Both the position numbers and the translations under genes were made by a program. Positions 15,334 through 22,698 of a DNA stretch of 24,634 nt are shown one piece after another. Location of the stretch: assembly GCA_045617525.1 (NCBI GenBank), contig JAZLIT010000234.1:1-24634 (forward strand), read 5' to 3'. The DNA comes from JAZLIT01 sp045617525 (GTDB taxonomy: Bacteria > Bacillota > Bacilli > Bacillales_A > Planococcaceae). The notes below the pieces were generated by a model, which had not been told where the DNA came from, searched no databases, and was given only the letters and a program-made list of their open reading frames with translations. Numbering within the stretch: the stretch's first letter is position 1; each line of letters starts with the position of its first letter.

Positions 15334-15957
15334 ATGTATTCAGTTACAGTTGAAGAGCGTTTATATGCATTACCTACTACAGCTTTATCAGATGCAACAG
15401 GAGGACATACGAATGTTGCTACTTTTATTAAGCCACTTGCAGATCATTTTAAAATTGCGGGACGAGCATTAACTGTTCGTTTGCCAGACGGTGAGAATGG
15501 TGCAGTGTTAGAGGCAATTAGTAAGGCTGAGCGAGGGGATATCCTTGTTATTGATGCCAAGTCAAATTCGAATCGAGCTGTCGCTGGCGATTTTGTGATG
15601 CAGCTTGCACAAGGTGTGGGTGTTCAGGCCTTTGTTGTAGATGGTGTTATTCGTGACGCGGCTGCTGTGCGCAATATTAATTTCCCTGTGTTTGCAATTG
15701 GAACTACGGTAGCTGCTGGAAACAAGCATGGTGGAGGCGTTGTTGGAGGACCTATTTCTGTGGGTGGAGTGACGGTTGAAACAGGAGATTTTATCGTGGG
15801 GGATATTGATGGTGTCATTGTAATTCCTAAAGCAGATATTGAACAGGTTTTACATGGTGCTGAGCAGAAAGTGTTAAAAGATATGGATCGCGAACAAGAA
15901 GCGCTACATAATGGAGAAGAGTCGATTCGTGCTTATTTAGCTAAAGTAGTGAAATAA
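15334..15957 (+). CDS. RraA-like / HMG aldolase family protein
   Basis: A 207-residue protein of the RraA/MenG-like fold (PF03737). The start is ATG 15334 with GGGGTGAG before it; an earlier in-frame ATG at 15226 lies inside the preceding terminator and is rejected. Seen motifs: TTALSDATGG near the N-terminus, GDILVIDA, AVAGDFVMQLAQ, and VVDGVIRDAAAVR with the conserved Arg-Asp that in 4-hydroxy-4-methyl-2-oxoglutarate aldolases binds substrate and Mg2+, then GDFIVGDIDGVIVIP. Members include RNase E inhibitor RraA, oxaloacetate decarboxylases and HMG/CHA aldolases. Because Bacillales lack a canonical RNase E, an aldolase/decarboxylase-type role is more likely than RNase control (inferred). 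It is monocistronic and convergent with the symporter gene. Confidence 0.8.
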   Translation: MYSVTVEERLYALPTTALSDATGGHTNVATFIKPLADHFKIAGRALTVRLPDGENGAVLEAISKAERGDILVIDAKSNSNRAVAGDFVMQLAQGVGVQAFVVDGVIRDAAAVRNINFPVFAIGTTVAAGNKHGGGVVGGPISVGGVTVETGDFIVGDIDGVIVIPKADIEQVLHGAEQKVLKDMDREQEALHNGEESIRAYLAKVVK

Positions 15958-16004
15958 AAAATCCCGCTGCATAGGCTAAGTTAGCACATGCAGCGGGATT
16001 TTTT
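15956..16004. terminator. bidirectional terminator between the RraA-like gene and gltT
   Basis: A perfect stem of about 15 bp (ATCCCGCTGCAT with ATGCAGCGGGAT) is flanked by A residues on the left and T residues on the right. Confidence 0.92.
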
Positions 16005-16008
16005 ATCT

Positions 16009-17274
16009 TTACTTTAAGTTCTCAGCTTGATACTCAGCAAACTTGTCTGAGTCGAAACGTTTTTCCCATTTCGCCATAACTAGTGCTGCTAATGTGTTAC
16101 CTACTACGTTTACAGCTGTACGTGCCATATCAAGGATACGGTCAATACCAGCGATAAACGCAAGACCTTCAAGTGGAATACCAACAGTACCTAATGTTGC
16201 AAGTAATACAACGAATGATACGCCAGGAACACCAGCAATACCTTTAGATGTAATCATTAATACAGCCATTAATGTTATTTGTTCCATAATTGAAAGGTCA
16301 ATACCATACATTTGTGCAATGAAGATTGCAGCGATTGCTTGGTATAACGTAGAACCATCCAGGTTGAATGAGTAACCAGTCGGAATAACGAATGATACGA
16401 TATCCTTCGGTGCACCCATTGCTTCTGTTTTATGCATAATACGTGGCAATACAGTTTCAGAAGAAGATGTAGAGAATGCAAGTAATAATTCATCTTTAAT
16501 CATGCGAATCAGATTGAAGATATTGAAGCCGAAAATTTTCGCTGTAATTCCTAATACGACAATTACGAAGAAGAACATCGTAGCGTAAACAAGGATTGCC
16601 AACTTCCCTAACGGAACTAGTGATTCAAGACCGAATTTGGAAACGGTTACACCGATTAGTGCAAATACACCAAATGGAGCGAATTTCATGACTAGGTTTG
16701 TGACCCAGAACATTGCGTCGGCTACACCTTGGAAGAAGGCTAGAACAGGACGTCCTCGTTCTCCAATCGCGGCTACTCCTAGACCGAATAATACCGCAAA
16801 GAAAATGATGGCAAGCATGTCACCTTCAGACATTGCTTGAATAATATTCTTTGGTACGATATCTACAATAATTTGTAATGTACCTTTTGATTCCTCATCT
16901 TCTGATGTTTCTACATAGGAAGAAATATCAGTTTTAGTTAGATCGTTCATATCGATTCCAGCACCAGGTTGGAATAAGTTTGCTGCTAATAAACCAACAA
17001 CAATTGCAATCGTTGTGATGACTTCGAAATAAATAAGTGTTTTACCGCCAAGTCGACCTAATTTTTTCATGTCGCCAGTTCCAGCAACACCAACAATTAG
17101 CGTAGAAATAATAATCGGTACTACAATCATCTTAATTAAATTCAGGAAGATGTCACCAATAGGTTGTAAATATCCTTGGACTTCTGTATTTCCGTAGAAA
17201 ACAGCACCAACAATTACACCTAGAAAAAGACCGATTAATATTTGGCTGGCTAAACTAAGTTTGAACTTTTTCAA
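16009..17274 (-). CDS. gltT: glutamate/aspartate:cation symporter (GltT/GltP type)
   Basis: Membrane carrier of the dicarboxylate/amino acid:cation symporter family. It starts with TTG at 17274 after a G-rich ribosome site (TGGGGGG). The 421 residues contain the hairpin 1 serine motif STSSSET (268-273), the cation-site NLDGS (304-308, NMDGT in relatives), hairpin 2 SKGIAGVPG (343-351) and the substrate-binding helix DRILDMARTAVNVVGN with Asp382 and Arg385. That arginine is the side-chain carboxylate ligand in acidic amino acid carriers, and the DMART context differs from the SECRA context of DctA, favouring glutamate/aspartate. It lies directly after a two-component system on the same strand, with a regulatory gap of 83 bp. 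Symbol given with moderate certainty. Confidence 0.85.
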   Translation of the reverse strand: MKKFKLSLASQILIGLFLGVIVGAVFYGNTEVQGYLQPIGDIFLNLIKMIVVPIIISTLIVGVAGTGDMKKLGRLGGKTLIYFEVITTIAIVVGLLAANLFQPGAGIDMNDLTKTDISSYVETSEDEESKGTLQIIVDIVPKNIIQAMSEGDMLAIIFFAVLFGLGVAAIGERGRPVLAFFQGVADAMFWVTNLVMKFAPFGVFALIGVTVSKFGLESLVPLGKLAILVYATMFFFVIVVLGITAKIFGFNIFNLIRMIKDELLLAFSTSSSETVLPRIMHKTEAMGAPKDIVSFVIPTGYSFNLDGSTLYQAIAAIFIAQMYGIDLSIMEQITLMAVLMITSKGIAGVPGVSFVVLLATLGTVGIPLEGLAFIAGIDRILDMARTAVNVVGNTLAALVMAKWEKRFDSDKFAEYQAENLK

Positions 17275-17292
17275 GATTTAGTTCCCCCCATT

Positions 17293-17321
17293 TTATAACT
17301 AAGGACAATGCCTTAGTATAA
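17293..17321 (-). repeat. inverted repeat in the gltT leader
   Basis: TTATAACTAAGG (17293-17304) faces CCTTAGTATAA (17311-17321), one bulged A, 6-base loop. No T run follows on the minus strand, so it is not a terminator. It overlaps a possible -10 TATACT (17320-17315) and could be an operator or RNA hairpin. Confidence 0.55.
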
Positions 17322-17336
17322 CTATAATGATGAATT

Positions 17337-17352
17337 ACAGAATCCGACAAAA
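17337..17352 (-). promoter_or_regulatory. GlnL-type direct repeat upstream of gltT
   Basis: Reading the minus strand, 17352 to 17337 is TTTTGT-CGGA-TTCTGT. The B. subtilis GlnL target is, from memory, TTTTGT-N4-TTTTGT, so this is one mismatch away. It overlaps or abuts the -35 region of either possible promoter (TTGTCG with TATAGT at 18 bp, or TTCTGT with TATACT at 16 bp), as expected for a response-regulator site that activates. The regulator gene next door is GlnL-like. Confidence 0.55.
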
Positions 17353-17357
17353 TCCGA

Positions 17358-18236
17358 CTAATCTGCTTTACTAATTATTTCGGAAAATAGCACTTGAATG
17401 AATTTTTTAATATTAATTTTTACTTTTCGGTCCTCATTATTCTCAATTTGGGCCATTAATTGGCGTATTTCTGTTAAATCGAAAAACCTTGGCGCATAGT
17501 ATTCAAATTCAGAATTGGTATAATCAACGATACCTAAGTTAGCAAGGTTAATCATACTCGCAAAGATTGTACGACGAATGCGCTGCTCAATAGCTTTGGT
17601 TTCTTTTGATATTTCATCAGGCGTTGTTTTTGTCAGTTTAGCTAGGTTTTCGTAAATTTCCTTTAATGGAGGAAGAGGAGATATACCTGTTTTCTCCAGT
17701 ACCAGATCTTCAATAATTCGAATAATATCCTCACTACCAACTTCAGCAACAATACCCATATCATTTAAAATCGTTTGGATATGATCGCGCGTTGTTTTTT
17801 TTCGATGAAGAACATTTGGTAATTCAAAATTCGATAATGATTGGCGGATAGCTAAAATTGAACTTTTTAAACGATACTGTTCTTCCGTTTTACGAAGAAT
17901 AGACTCGACCTCGATTTTATTTATGGGCTTATGAATAAAGTACTCGACCCCATGATTATAAGCATCTGCCACCATGTCCTTGTTAACAACTTGCGAAATC
18001 ATAATAACATTGCCTGTATATCCATTTTTGCGTAAGTGATCTAGTGTGCTAATACCATCTAATTTTGGCATTAATAAGTCAATTAAAATAAATTCAGGCT
18101 GTGTCATGAGAATTTGAGGAATGGCTTCTTGGCCGTTCGTTGCCTCACCAATAACGGTCCCCAATGTGCAATCATTAATAATTGATGTGAGCATTATGCG
18201 ACTAGCTCGGTCGTCGTCAACGATAAAATAGCGCAT
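17358..18236 (-). CDS. response regulator, GlnL (YcbB) family
   Basis: A 292-residue two-component regulator. Receiver domain at about 1-120: acidic pocket Asp7-Asp8-Asp9, phospho-acceptor Asp53 in LIDLLMP, Ser81 and Lys103 (HKP). The C-terminal half is the YcbB-type domain, recognisable from KEIYENL...ISKETKAIEQRIRRTIFASMINLANLGIVDYTNSEFEYYAPRFFD, which includes the predicted DNA-binding helices. B. subtilis GlnL, with the same architecture, activates glutamine utilisation genes (known). It lies 11 bp after the kinase gene and 83 bp before the symporter. Whether it senses glutamine, glutamate or a dicarboxylate through its kinase is not shown by sequence. Confidence 0.88.
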   Translation of the reverse strand: MRYFIVDDDRASRIMLTSIINDCTLGTVIGEATNGQEAIPQILMTQPEFILIDLLMPKLDGISTLDHLRKNGYTGNVIMISQVVNKDMVADAYNHGVEYFIHKPINKIEVESILRKTEEQYRLKSSILAIRQSLSNFELPNVLHRKKTTRDHIQTILNDMGIVAEVGSEDIIRIIEDLVLEKTGISPLPPLKEIYENLAKLTKTTPDEISKETKAIEQRIRRTIFASMINLANLGIVDYTNSEFEYYAPRFFDLTEIRQLMAQIENNEDRKVKINIKKFIQVLFSEIISKAD

Positions 18237-18247
18237 AGTAACGCCCC

Positions 18248-19507
18248 CTATATATAGTTTTTATTAAATGTAATCGAAAAAGTAGTAACAGTGGCACTTG
18301 TAACTTCTATTCTACCCTGAAGTTGTTGAATCAATGTAAGTGCATGATGAAGGCCAATACCAGTGGATGCGTTACCCAATGAATCAAATTTAGTCGTGAA
18401 GCCAGCATCAAAAAGGGCTTCTAGGAAGTCTTGTGGAATGGCTGGTCCATCGTTACGAATAATAATTTGAATCGTTTCTTCGTGTTCAAGTACGGATAGT
18501 TCAATTACACCATCATTTTCAATCGCTTCAACTGCGTTCGATGTAATATTATTTATAATCGAAAGTAGGGCTAAATAATTTTTCGTGTGATGTGAAGTAG
18601 TCGTATTTAATTGAAATTGAATCGATTTCTTTAGGTATTTACTGTAATGCCTATTTGTATCAACCACAAATTGCATAAGTTGTGTTAAAGCATAGGACGG
18701 TTGATTATCGACCATAATTATATTTGAAAGCCCTGCGACAACACGTTGGGTGTTTTTTTTGATTTCATGGATTTCTTGTGAGATCCGCAATGCTTCTTGA
18801 CCTAGTAATGTGTTATACGGCTGTATTTGTTTATAAAGTTGATAGCTATCATTCGTCAATTGCTCCACTAAGTGCATTGTTTGTTGCATATAAAGTGTTT
18901 CGGTATAGAGTTCGGAATGAATTGTTAAAAGCTCTTGCACTTTTCGCTTTTGTTCGGAAATTGTAATGGCACTAAAAATACCTACTACAAAAAAGCTTCG
19001 AAGTAACGCAACAATTAATAAGATGAATAGCTCGCGTGTCGTTATAAACTGCTGTCCTATTATTAACGATAGTAAAAGTTGTTCCATTACATTGGCGAAA
19101 AACTCAAAAATTGCACCATATAAACCAAGCTGTAATGGATATTCTTTTAAGGTTCTTAATGAAAGTCTATTAATGCATAATGCAAAAACGATATAAAACA
19201 GTCCTGCAGGTATATTTTGGATAAGTATTGATAAAAAATCCTCGTCTAAAACAATGACCCCAATTCCGGTACGGAAAAGGACAACCGTAAGGGCAGTAAT
19301 TACGGAAGTTAGGATGATAGGGACTTGTGAAACTAATAGGGCAAAAAAGAATATAATGCTACCAAGTCCAAATCGAAACATAATGTGTTCGAATGGATAT
19401 ATTTTAAGCTCACTAACAACGGCAGTTGTAATTGCAATTAATAATAATTGAAAGAACAGGTGAAGTTTTGTGGGTGCTGAAAAAACAATTTTCTGCAGAA
19501 TATCCAC
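18248..19507 (-). CDS. membrane sensor histidine kinase, GlnK (YcbA) type
   Basis: A 419-residue sensor. About five to six hydrophobic segments fill residues 15-182, with no large extracytoplasmic domain, then a cytoplasmic coiled region, the phospho-acceptor helix with His247 in SQEIHEIKKNTQRV, and an HATPase domain: N-box NAVEAI (324-329), G1 RNDGPAIP (351-358) and G2 STGIGLHHAL (381-390). This resembles B. subtilis GlnK (about 410 residues). The start is read as GTG 19507; the ribosome site AAAGGA is almost adjacent, so the start is a little uncertain. It is the first gene of a kinase-regulator operon that leads to gltT. Confidence 0.87.
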   Translation of the reverse strand: MDILQKIVFSAPTKLHLFFQLLLIAITTAVVSELKIYPFEHIMFRFGLGSIIFFFALLVSQVPIILTSVITALTVVLFRTGIGVIVLDEDFLSILIQNIPAGLFYIVFALCINRLSLRTLKEYPLQLGLYGAIFEFFANVMEQLLLSLIIGQQFITTRELFILLIVALLRSFFVVGIFSAITISEQKRKVQELLTIHSELYTETLYMQQTMHLVEQLTNDSYQLYKQIQPYNTLLGQEALRISQEIHEIKKNTQRVVAGLSNIIMVDNQPSYALTQLMQFVVDTNRHYSKYLKKSIQFQLNTTTSHHTKNYLALLSIINNITSNAVEAIENDGVIELSVLEHEETIQIIIRNDGPAIPQDFLEALFDAGFTTKFDSLGNASTGIGLHHALTLIQQLQGRIEVTSATVTTFSITFNKNYI

Positions 19508-19598
19508 ATCCTTTATGTGCGAATAGTATTTAGTTTAATGAAGTAGAAACTATTTGCATAGTATAACGCTTTAAACGATGGGGAAATAACATGGCTTA

Positions 19599-19631
19599 CA
19601 AAAAAGAACTATCGCATTATGGCGATAGTTC
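19599..19631 (-). terminator. second minus-strand terminator upstream of the kinase gene
   Basis: A perfect 10-bp stem (19606-19615 with 19622-19631) with six T residues on the minus strand. It stops transcripts coming from tRNA-Ser before they enter the kinase operon. Confidence 0.85.
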
Positions 19632-19678
19632 AGAGGTACATAAATTGTATATGTTCAAATTTAATTTTAAATTTAGGT

Positions 19679-19706
19679 AAAAAAAAACCGCTACTCAAGG
19701 TAGCGG
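19679..19706 (-). terminator. tRNA-Ser terminator
   Basis: A 7-bp GC-rich stem, 19688-19694 with 19700-19706, is followed on the minus strand by about nine T residues, 12 bases after the tRNA CCA end. Confidence 0.9.
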
Positions 19707-19718
19707 ATAATAGTTAAA

Positions 19719-19811
19719 TGGAGGAGGTAGAGGGATTCGAACCCCCGCGCGGTTTAACCCGCCTGTTAGTTTTCAAGACTAATCCCTTCAGCCGGACTTG
19801 GGTATACCTCC
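19719..19811 (-). tRNA. tRNA-Ser (anticodon UGA)
   Basis: 93 bases with encoded CCA. The acceptor stem GGAGGTA pairs fully with TACCTCC. The anticodon stem-loop has loop CTTGAAA, anticodon TGA at 19775-19773. A long variable arm typical of tRNA-Ser (GCGG...CCGC) and the T-loop TTCGAAT are present. The discriminator base (73) reads U, where G is usual for bacterial tRNA-Ser. It reads UCA and other UCN codons. Confidence 0.95.
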
Positions 19812-19847
19812 ACAGTATAAATACGGCTTGTCTTATCGACATGAATT

Positions 19848-19876
19848 AATATAACATGGTTTGTTTTAATGGTCAA
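19848..19876 (-). promoter_or_regulatory. tRNA-Ser promoter
   Basis: On the minus strand TTGACC (19876-19871), a 17-bp spacer and TATATT (19853-19848) form a near-consensus sigma-A promoter 37 bp before the tRNA. Confidence 0.85.
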
Positions 19877-20011
19877 TAGTTTTTCTTTTAAAAAGTTATT
19901 TTTTTTAGGAACCCTAATGGAATAGGTTTAAATTTACCCTAATTACGGGAATCTATTATTGATTAGTAGGGGTTATATGCATTTTTAAATAATATATTTG
20001 GGTGTATTTCA

Positions 20012-20040
20012 TTGCATTTTAATGGAACGATTAGTATACT
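20012..20040 (+). promoter_or_regulatory. SRP RNA promoter
   Basis: TTGCAT (20012-20017), 17 bp, TATACT (20035-20040). The predicted start near 20047 coincides with the first bases of the SRP RNA closing helix. Confidence 0.87.
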
Positions 20041-20044
20041 AATA

Positions 20045-20319
20045 TTGCCGTGCTAGATGGGGAGGTAGCGGTGCCCTGTAACTTGCAATCCGCTCTAGCA
20101 AGATTGAATCCCTATACTGAGGTTGTCCGTATTGTTTGGTCTGCCTTTTGCACGTAGTGTTGACGGTTGGGTCCTGCGCAATGGGTACCCACGAACCATG
20201 TCAGGTCCGGAAGGAAGCAGCATTAAGTGGTATCACTCATGTGCCGCGGGGTTGCCTAACTTGAGCTGGCGACAGGAGTAACGCTTATGTGCGGCAATCG
20301 AAGTTAGGTGCACGGCATT
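20045..20319 (+). ncRNA. ffs: signal recognition particle RNA (long Bacillus type)
   Basis: About 275 bases, the size of the B. subtilis scRNA with an Alu domain. The domain IV core, GGTCCGGAAGGAAGCAGCA at about 20204-20222, contains the GGAA tetraloop and the asymmetric loop that bind Ffh. The 5' end TTGCCGTGC (20045-20053) pairs with GCACGGCA (20310-20317), closing the molecule, and the start sequence with GATGGGGAGGTAGCGGTGCC is the conserved Alu part of Bacillales. It works with Ffh in delivering nascent membrane and secreted proteins. It has its own promoter and terminator and lies upstream of dnaX, as in B. subtilis. Confidence 0.97.
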
Positions 20320-20331
20320 AAATTGTCTATC

Positions 20332-20365
20332 AAAGCATTCGTCAATACGACGAATGCTTTTTTTT
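20332..20365 (+). terminator. SRP RNA terminator
   Basis: A stem of about 12 bp, AAAGCATTCGTC with GACGAATGCTTT, with a 5-base loop and a run of T residues. Confidence 0.93.
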
Positions 20366-20411
20366 ATTGTTTTTATGTGGAGAATTGAAATATGGATTGG
20401 AGCGGAAATAC

Positions 20412-20834
20412 ATGAAGCGGATTGAAATACTTTTGCGCAGACTATTGTTTTCATTTGCGGTCGCAACATTATTTACATATAATTTTACAACCTTTTCTGA
20501 AACCTATTATGGATTACCGGTAATAACGATTGTAATTGTGTTCGTTTTATTTGCCTTATCCTGGCGTTTAGAAAAAGAATTTCTTCATTTATTTCTTAAA
20601 AAAGAAGAAGGTCATGATACCTCCATGTGGGGAGACTTTGAACAACGTAATCCTCGCGTTGCAAAATTAATGTGGCAAAGCATTGTAACGATCGGCGCAC
20701 TCCATTTATTTTATTTAGCTTTAGACTTACTTCATCTAATAGAGGTGAATGGGCAGCGTATGCAATTATTTGCAATTGCATTTTTAATAACGGTGATTTT
20801 TCGTCTAGTAGATGGAGATACTTACCGAAAATAA
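20412..20834 (+). CDS. unknown small membrane protein
   Basis: I do not recognise this 140-residue protein. I place the start at ATG 20412 (MKRIEILLRRLLFSF...), behind a weak GGAGCGGA; the in-frame ATG 20367 overlaps the SRP RNA terminator tail. Three hydrophobic stretches are visible (about residues 10-27, 35-52 and 115-130), with a further mildly hydrophobic one near 88-107 (IVTIGALHLFYLALDLLHL) and a charged cytoplasmic-looking loop between (EKEFLHLFLKKEEGHDTSMWGDFEQRN). The ends are basic. It lies between the SRP RNA and dnaX, a site where B. subtilis has no such gene as far as I recall. The function cannot be inferred. Confidence 0.7.
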   Translation: MKRIEILLRRLLFSFAVATLFTYNFTTFSETYYGLPVITIVIVFVLFALSWRLEKEFLHLFLKKEEGHDTSMWGDFEQRNPRVAKLMWQSIVTIGALHLFYLALDLLHLIEVNGQRMQLFAIAFLITVIFRLVDGDTYRK

Positions 20835-20848
20835 CAGGGTAATTATGC

Positions 20849-20854
20849 TATAAT
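20849..20854 (+). promoter_or_regulatory. extended -10 of the dnaX promoter
   Basis: A perfect TATAAT with TG one base upstream (TGC-TATAAT). The -35 region is poor (CGAAAA), as is common with an extended -10. It lies 38 bp before the dnaX start and probably drives dnaX-ebfC-recR. Confidence 0.7.
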
Positions 20855-20892
20855 TAAGTTACTGAAATTAACGATAGAAAGGGGAGAGAATT

Positions 20893-22668
20893 TTGACATA
20901 TCAAGCGTTTTATCGTGTTTATAGACCGCAGTCATTCCGAGAAATGTCAGGTCAAACCCATGTCAAAAGGACGCTACAAAATGCTCTTCTAGCAAATAAA
21001 ACGACACATGCATATCTTTTCTCAGGTCCTCGTGGTACAGGTAAAACGAGTGCAGCGAAAATTTTTGCGAAGGCATTAAACTGCGAAAATGCCCCAGCGA
21101 TGGAGCCGTGTAATGAATGTGCGACATGTTTAAGTATTACAGAGGGGTCACATACAGATGTAATTGAATTTGATGCGGCTTCTAACTCCCGTGTTGAGGA
21201 AATGCGGGATATTATTGAAAAAGTCCGATTTGCACCAGCAAGTGCGCGTTTCAAAGTTTATATCATCGATGAGGTGCATATGCTTTCTACAAGTGCATTT
21301 AATGCGCTATTAAAAACGCTAGAGGAACCGCCAGCACATGCTGTATTTATTTTAGCAACGACAGAGCCTCATAAGCTACCGGCAACAATTATCTCTCGTT
21401 GTCAGCGATTTGATTTCAAACGTTTATCAACCCAAGATATTTTAGAGCGTATGAAGGTTGTTTTAGAAGATATTACAATGCCGTATGAAGAGCAAGCGTT
21501 AAAAGTAATTGCACAAGCTGCCGCTGGTGGTATGCGTGATGCACTTAGTCTGCTTGATCAAGTTGTATCGTTTAGCGGGGAATCATTGAGGTTGGAGGAT
21601 ACGCTTCTTGTAACGGGGTCTGTAAGCCAGGATGTATTTTATGAATTAACATGTGCGTTACAACAAAAAGATGTGGCGACTGTTCTTTCTTTAATAGAAG
21701 GTTTAATTGCTGATGGCAAGGAGCCTTTACGATTAGCAGAAGATTTCATAACATTTTTCCGTGATTTATTACTTCTACAAACAGATAGTGATCTAGCGGA
21801 ATTATTAGAGCTTATTTCAGCCGAAGAAAAATTCCTGGATTTAGCGCATAATTTTGATGCGGATACGCTTTACGGTTTTATTGATATTTTGGCGAAAACA
21901 CAACAAGAGATGCGTTTCTCACATCACACTAAAATTTACTTAGAAACAGCACTTATTAAAATGGCGCAACATTCTTCGGTTGGGAATGGAAGTGGTGGGG
22001 TGGTTCATTCTACAACCGCCTCGAACCCAATACTAGAAGAAAAAATTGCAACACTTGAAAATATGGTGCGTCAATTATCTGCGCAAATACAAGCAGGTGT
22101 TGGTACGGCGCAAGGTAATGGGCAAGCAAATGAGCAAGCCCAAACGGCAAAACCGCGTGTGAAAACACAAAATGGTTATACAGCACCGATTGGACGTATT
22201 AAAGAAGTATTAAAAGATGCCACTAAACCTGACATTCAAAAAATGAAAACGGTTTGGGCAAAAGCGATGAGTCAATTAACAAAATCTCAAGCAGCTTTAT
22301 TAGCTGATGCGGAACCAATTGCCGCATCTCCAAGTGCATTTGTGTTAAAATTCAAGTATGATATTCATTGTCAAATGGTAGCAGAAAACAAAGCACTTAC
22401 AGCCATGTTTACTCAAATTTTAGCGTCGGATTTAGGCGTAGTTTATGAAATGCTATGCATACCAGATGAGGCGTGGACAGCAGTTCGCGAAGCCTTCATT
22501 CGTGAAAATGGTTTGAACAATAAAAATGAATCAGAAACAATGGCGGAAGAAAATGATGCGGCAGATCCGTATATCGCAGATCAGCAACAGCTGCCGTCAG
22601 AGGATCCAATTATTGTTGAAGCAGAGAAAATGTTCGGCAAGGACTTTGTTGAAGTTATCGAAGAATAA
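20893..22668 (+). CDS. dnaX: DNA polymerase III subunit gamma/tau
   Basis: Clamp-loader ATPase and replisome organiser. It starts with TTG 20893 (MTYQAFYRVYRPQSF), behind AAAGGGGAG; no better start is in frame. The 591 residues contain Walker A GPRGTGKT (45-52), four zinc-ligand cysteines (64, 73, 76, 79), Walker B IIDEVHM (124-130) with sensor loops ILATTEPHKLP and TIISRCQRFDFKR, the clamp-loader collar at about 225-360, a flexible Gln/Ala-rich linker (about 365-420) and a tau-specific C-terminus that would bind the polymerase. No programmed frameshift signal with a hairpin was seen, so only the full tau form is expected. It leads a co-oriented cluster with ebfC and recR. Confidence 0.97.
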   Translation: MTYQAFYRVYRPQSFREMSGQTHVKRTLQNALLANKTTHAYLFSGPRGTGKTSAAKIFAKALNCENAPAMEPCNECATCLSITEGSHTDVIEFDAASNSRVEEMRDIIEKVRFAPASARFKVYIIDEVHMLSTSAFNALLKTLEEPPAHAVFILATTEPHKLPATIISRCQRFDFKRLSTQDILERMKVVLEDITMPYEEQALKVIAQAAAGGMRDALSLLDQVVSFSGESLRLEDTLLVTGSVSQDVFYELTCALQQKDVATVLSLIEGLIADGKEPLRLAEDFITFFRDLLLLQTDSDLAELLELISAEEKFLDLAHNFDADTLYGFIDILAKTQQEMRFSHHTKIYLETALIKMAQHSSVGNGSGGVVHSTTASNPILEEKIATLENMVRQLSAQIQAGVGTAQGNGQANEQAQTAKPRVKTQNGYTAPIGRIKEVLKDATKPDIQKMKTVWAKAMSQLTKSQAALLADAEPIAASPSAFVLKFKYDIHCQMVAENKALTAMFTQILASDLGVVYEMLCIPDEAWTAVREAFIRENGLNNKNESETMAEENDAADPYIADQQQLPSEDPIIVEAEKMFGKDFVEVIEE

Positions 22669-22698
22669 ACTAAAGTGAACTAATAGGAGGAATTTTCA

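Noticed and set aside
20233..20469. Minus-strand frame over the SRP RNA
   Set aside because: The DNA is fully explained by the SRP RNA, its terminator and the start of the next gene.
22037..22046. A-rich stretch in dnaX as a programmed frameshift site
   Set aside because: It reads GAA-GAA-AAA-ATT, not the A-AAA-AAG slippery heptamer, and I see no stimulatory hairpin after it; B. subtilis dnaX is not frameshifted either.
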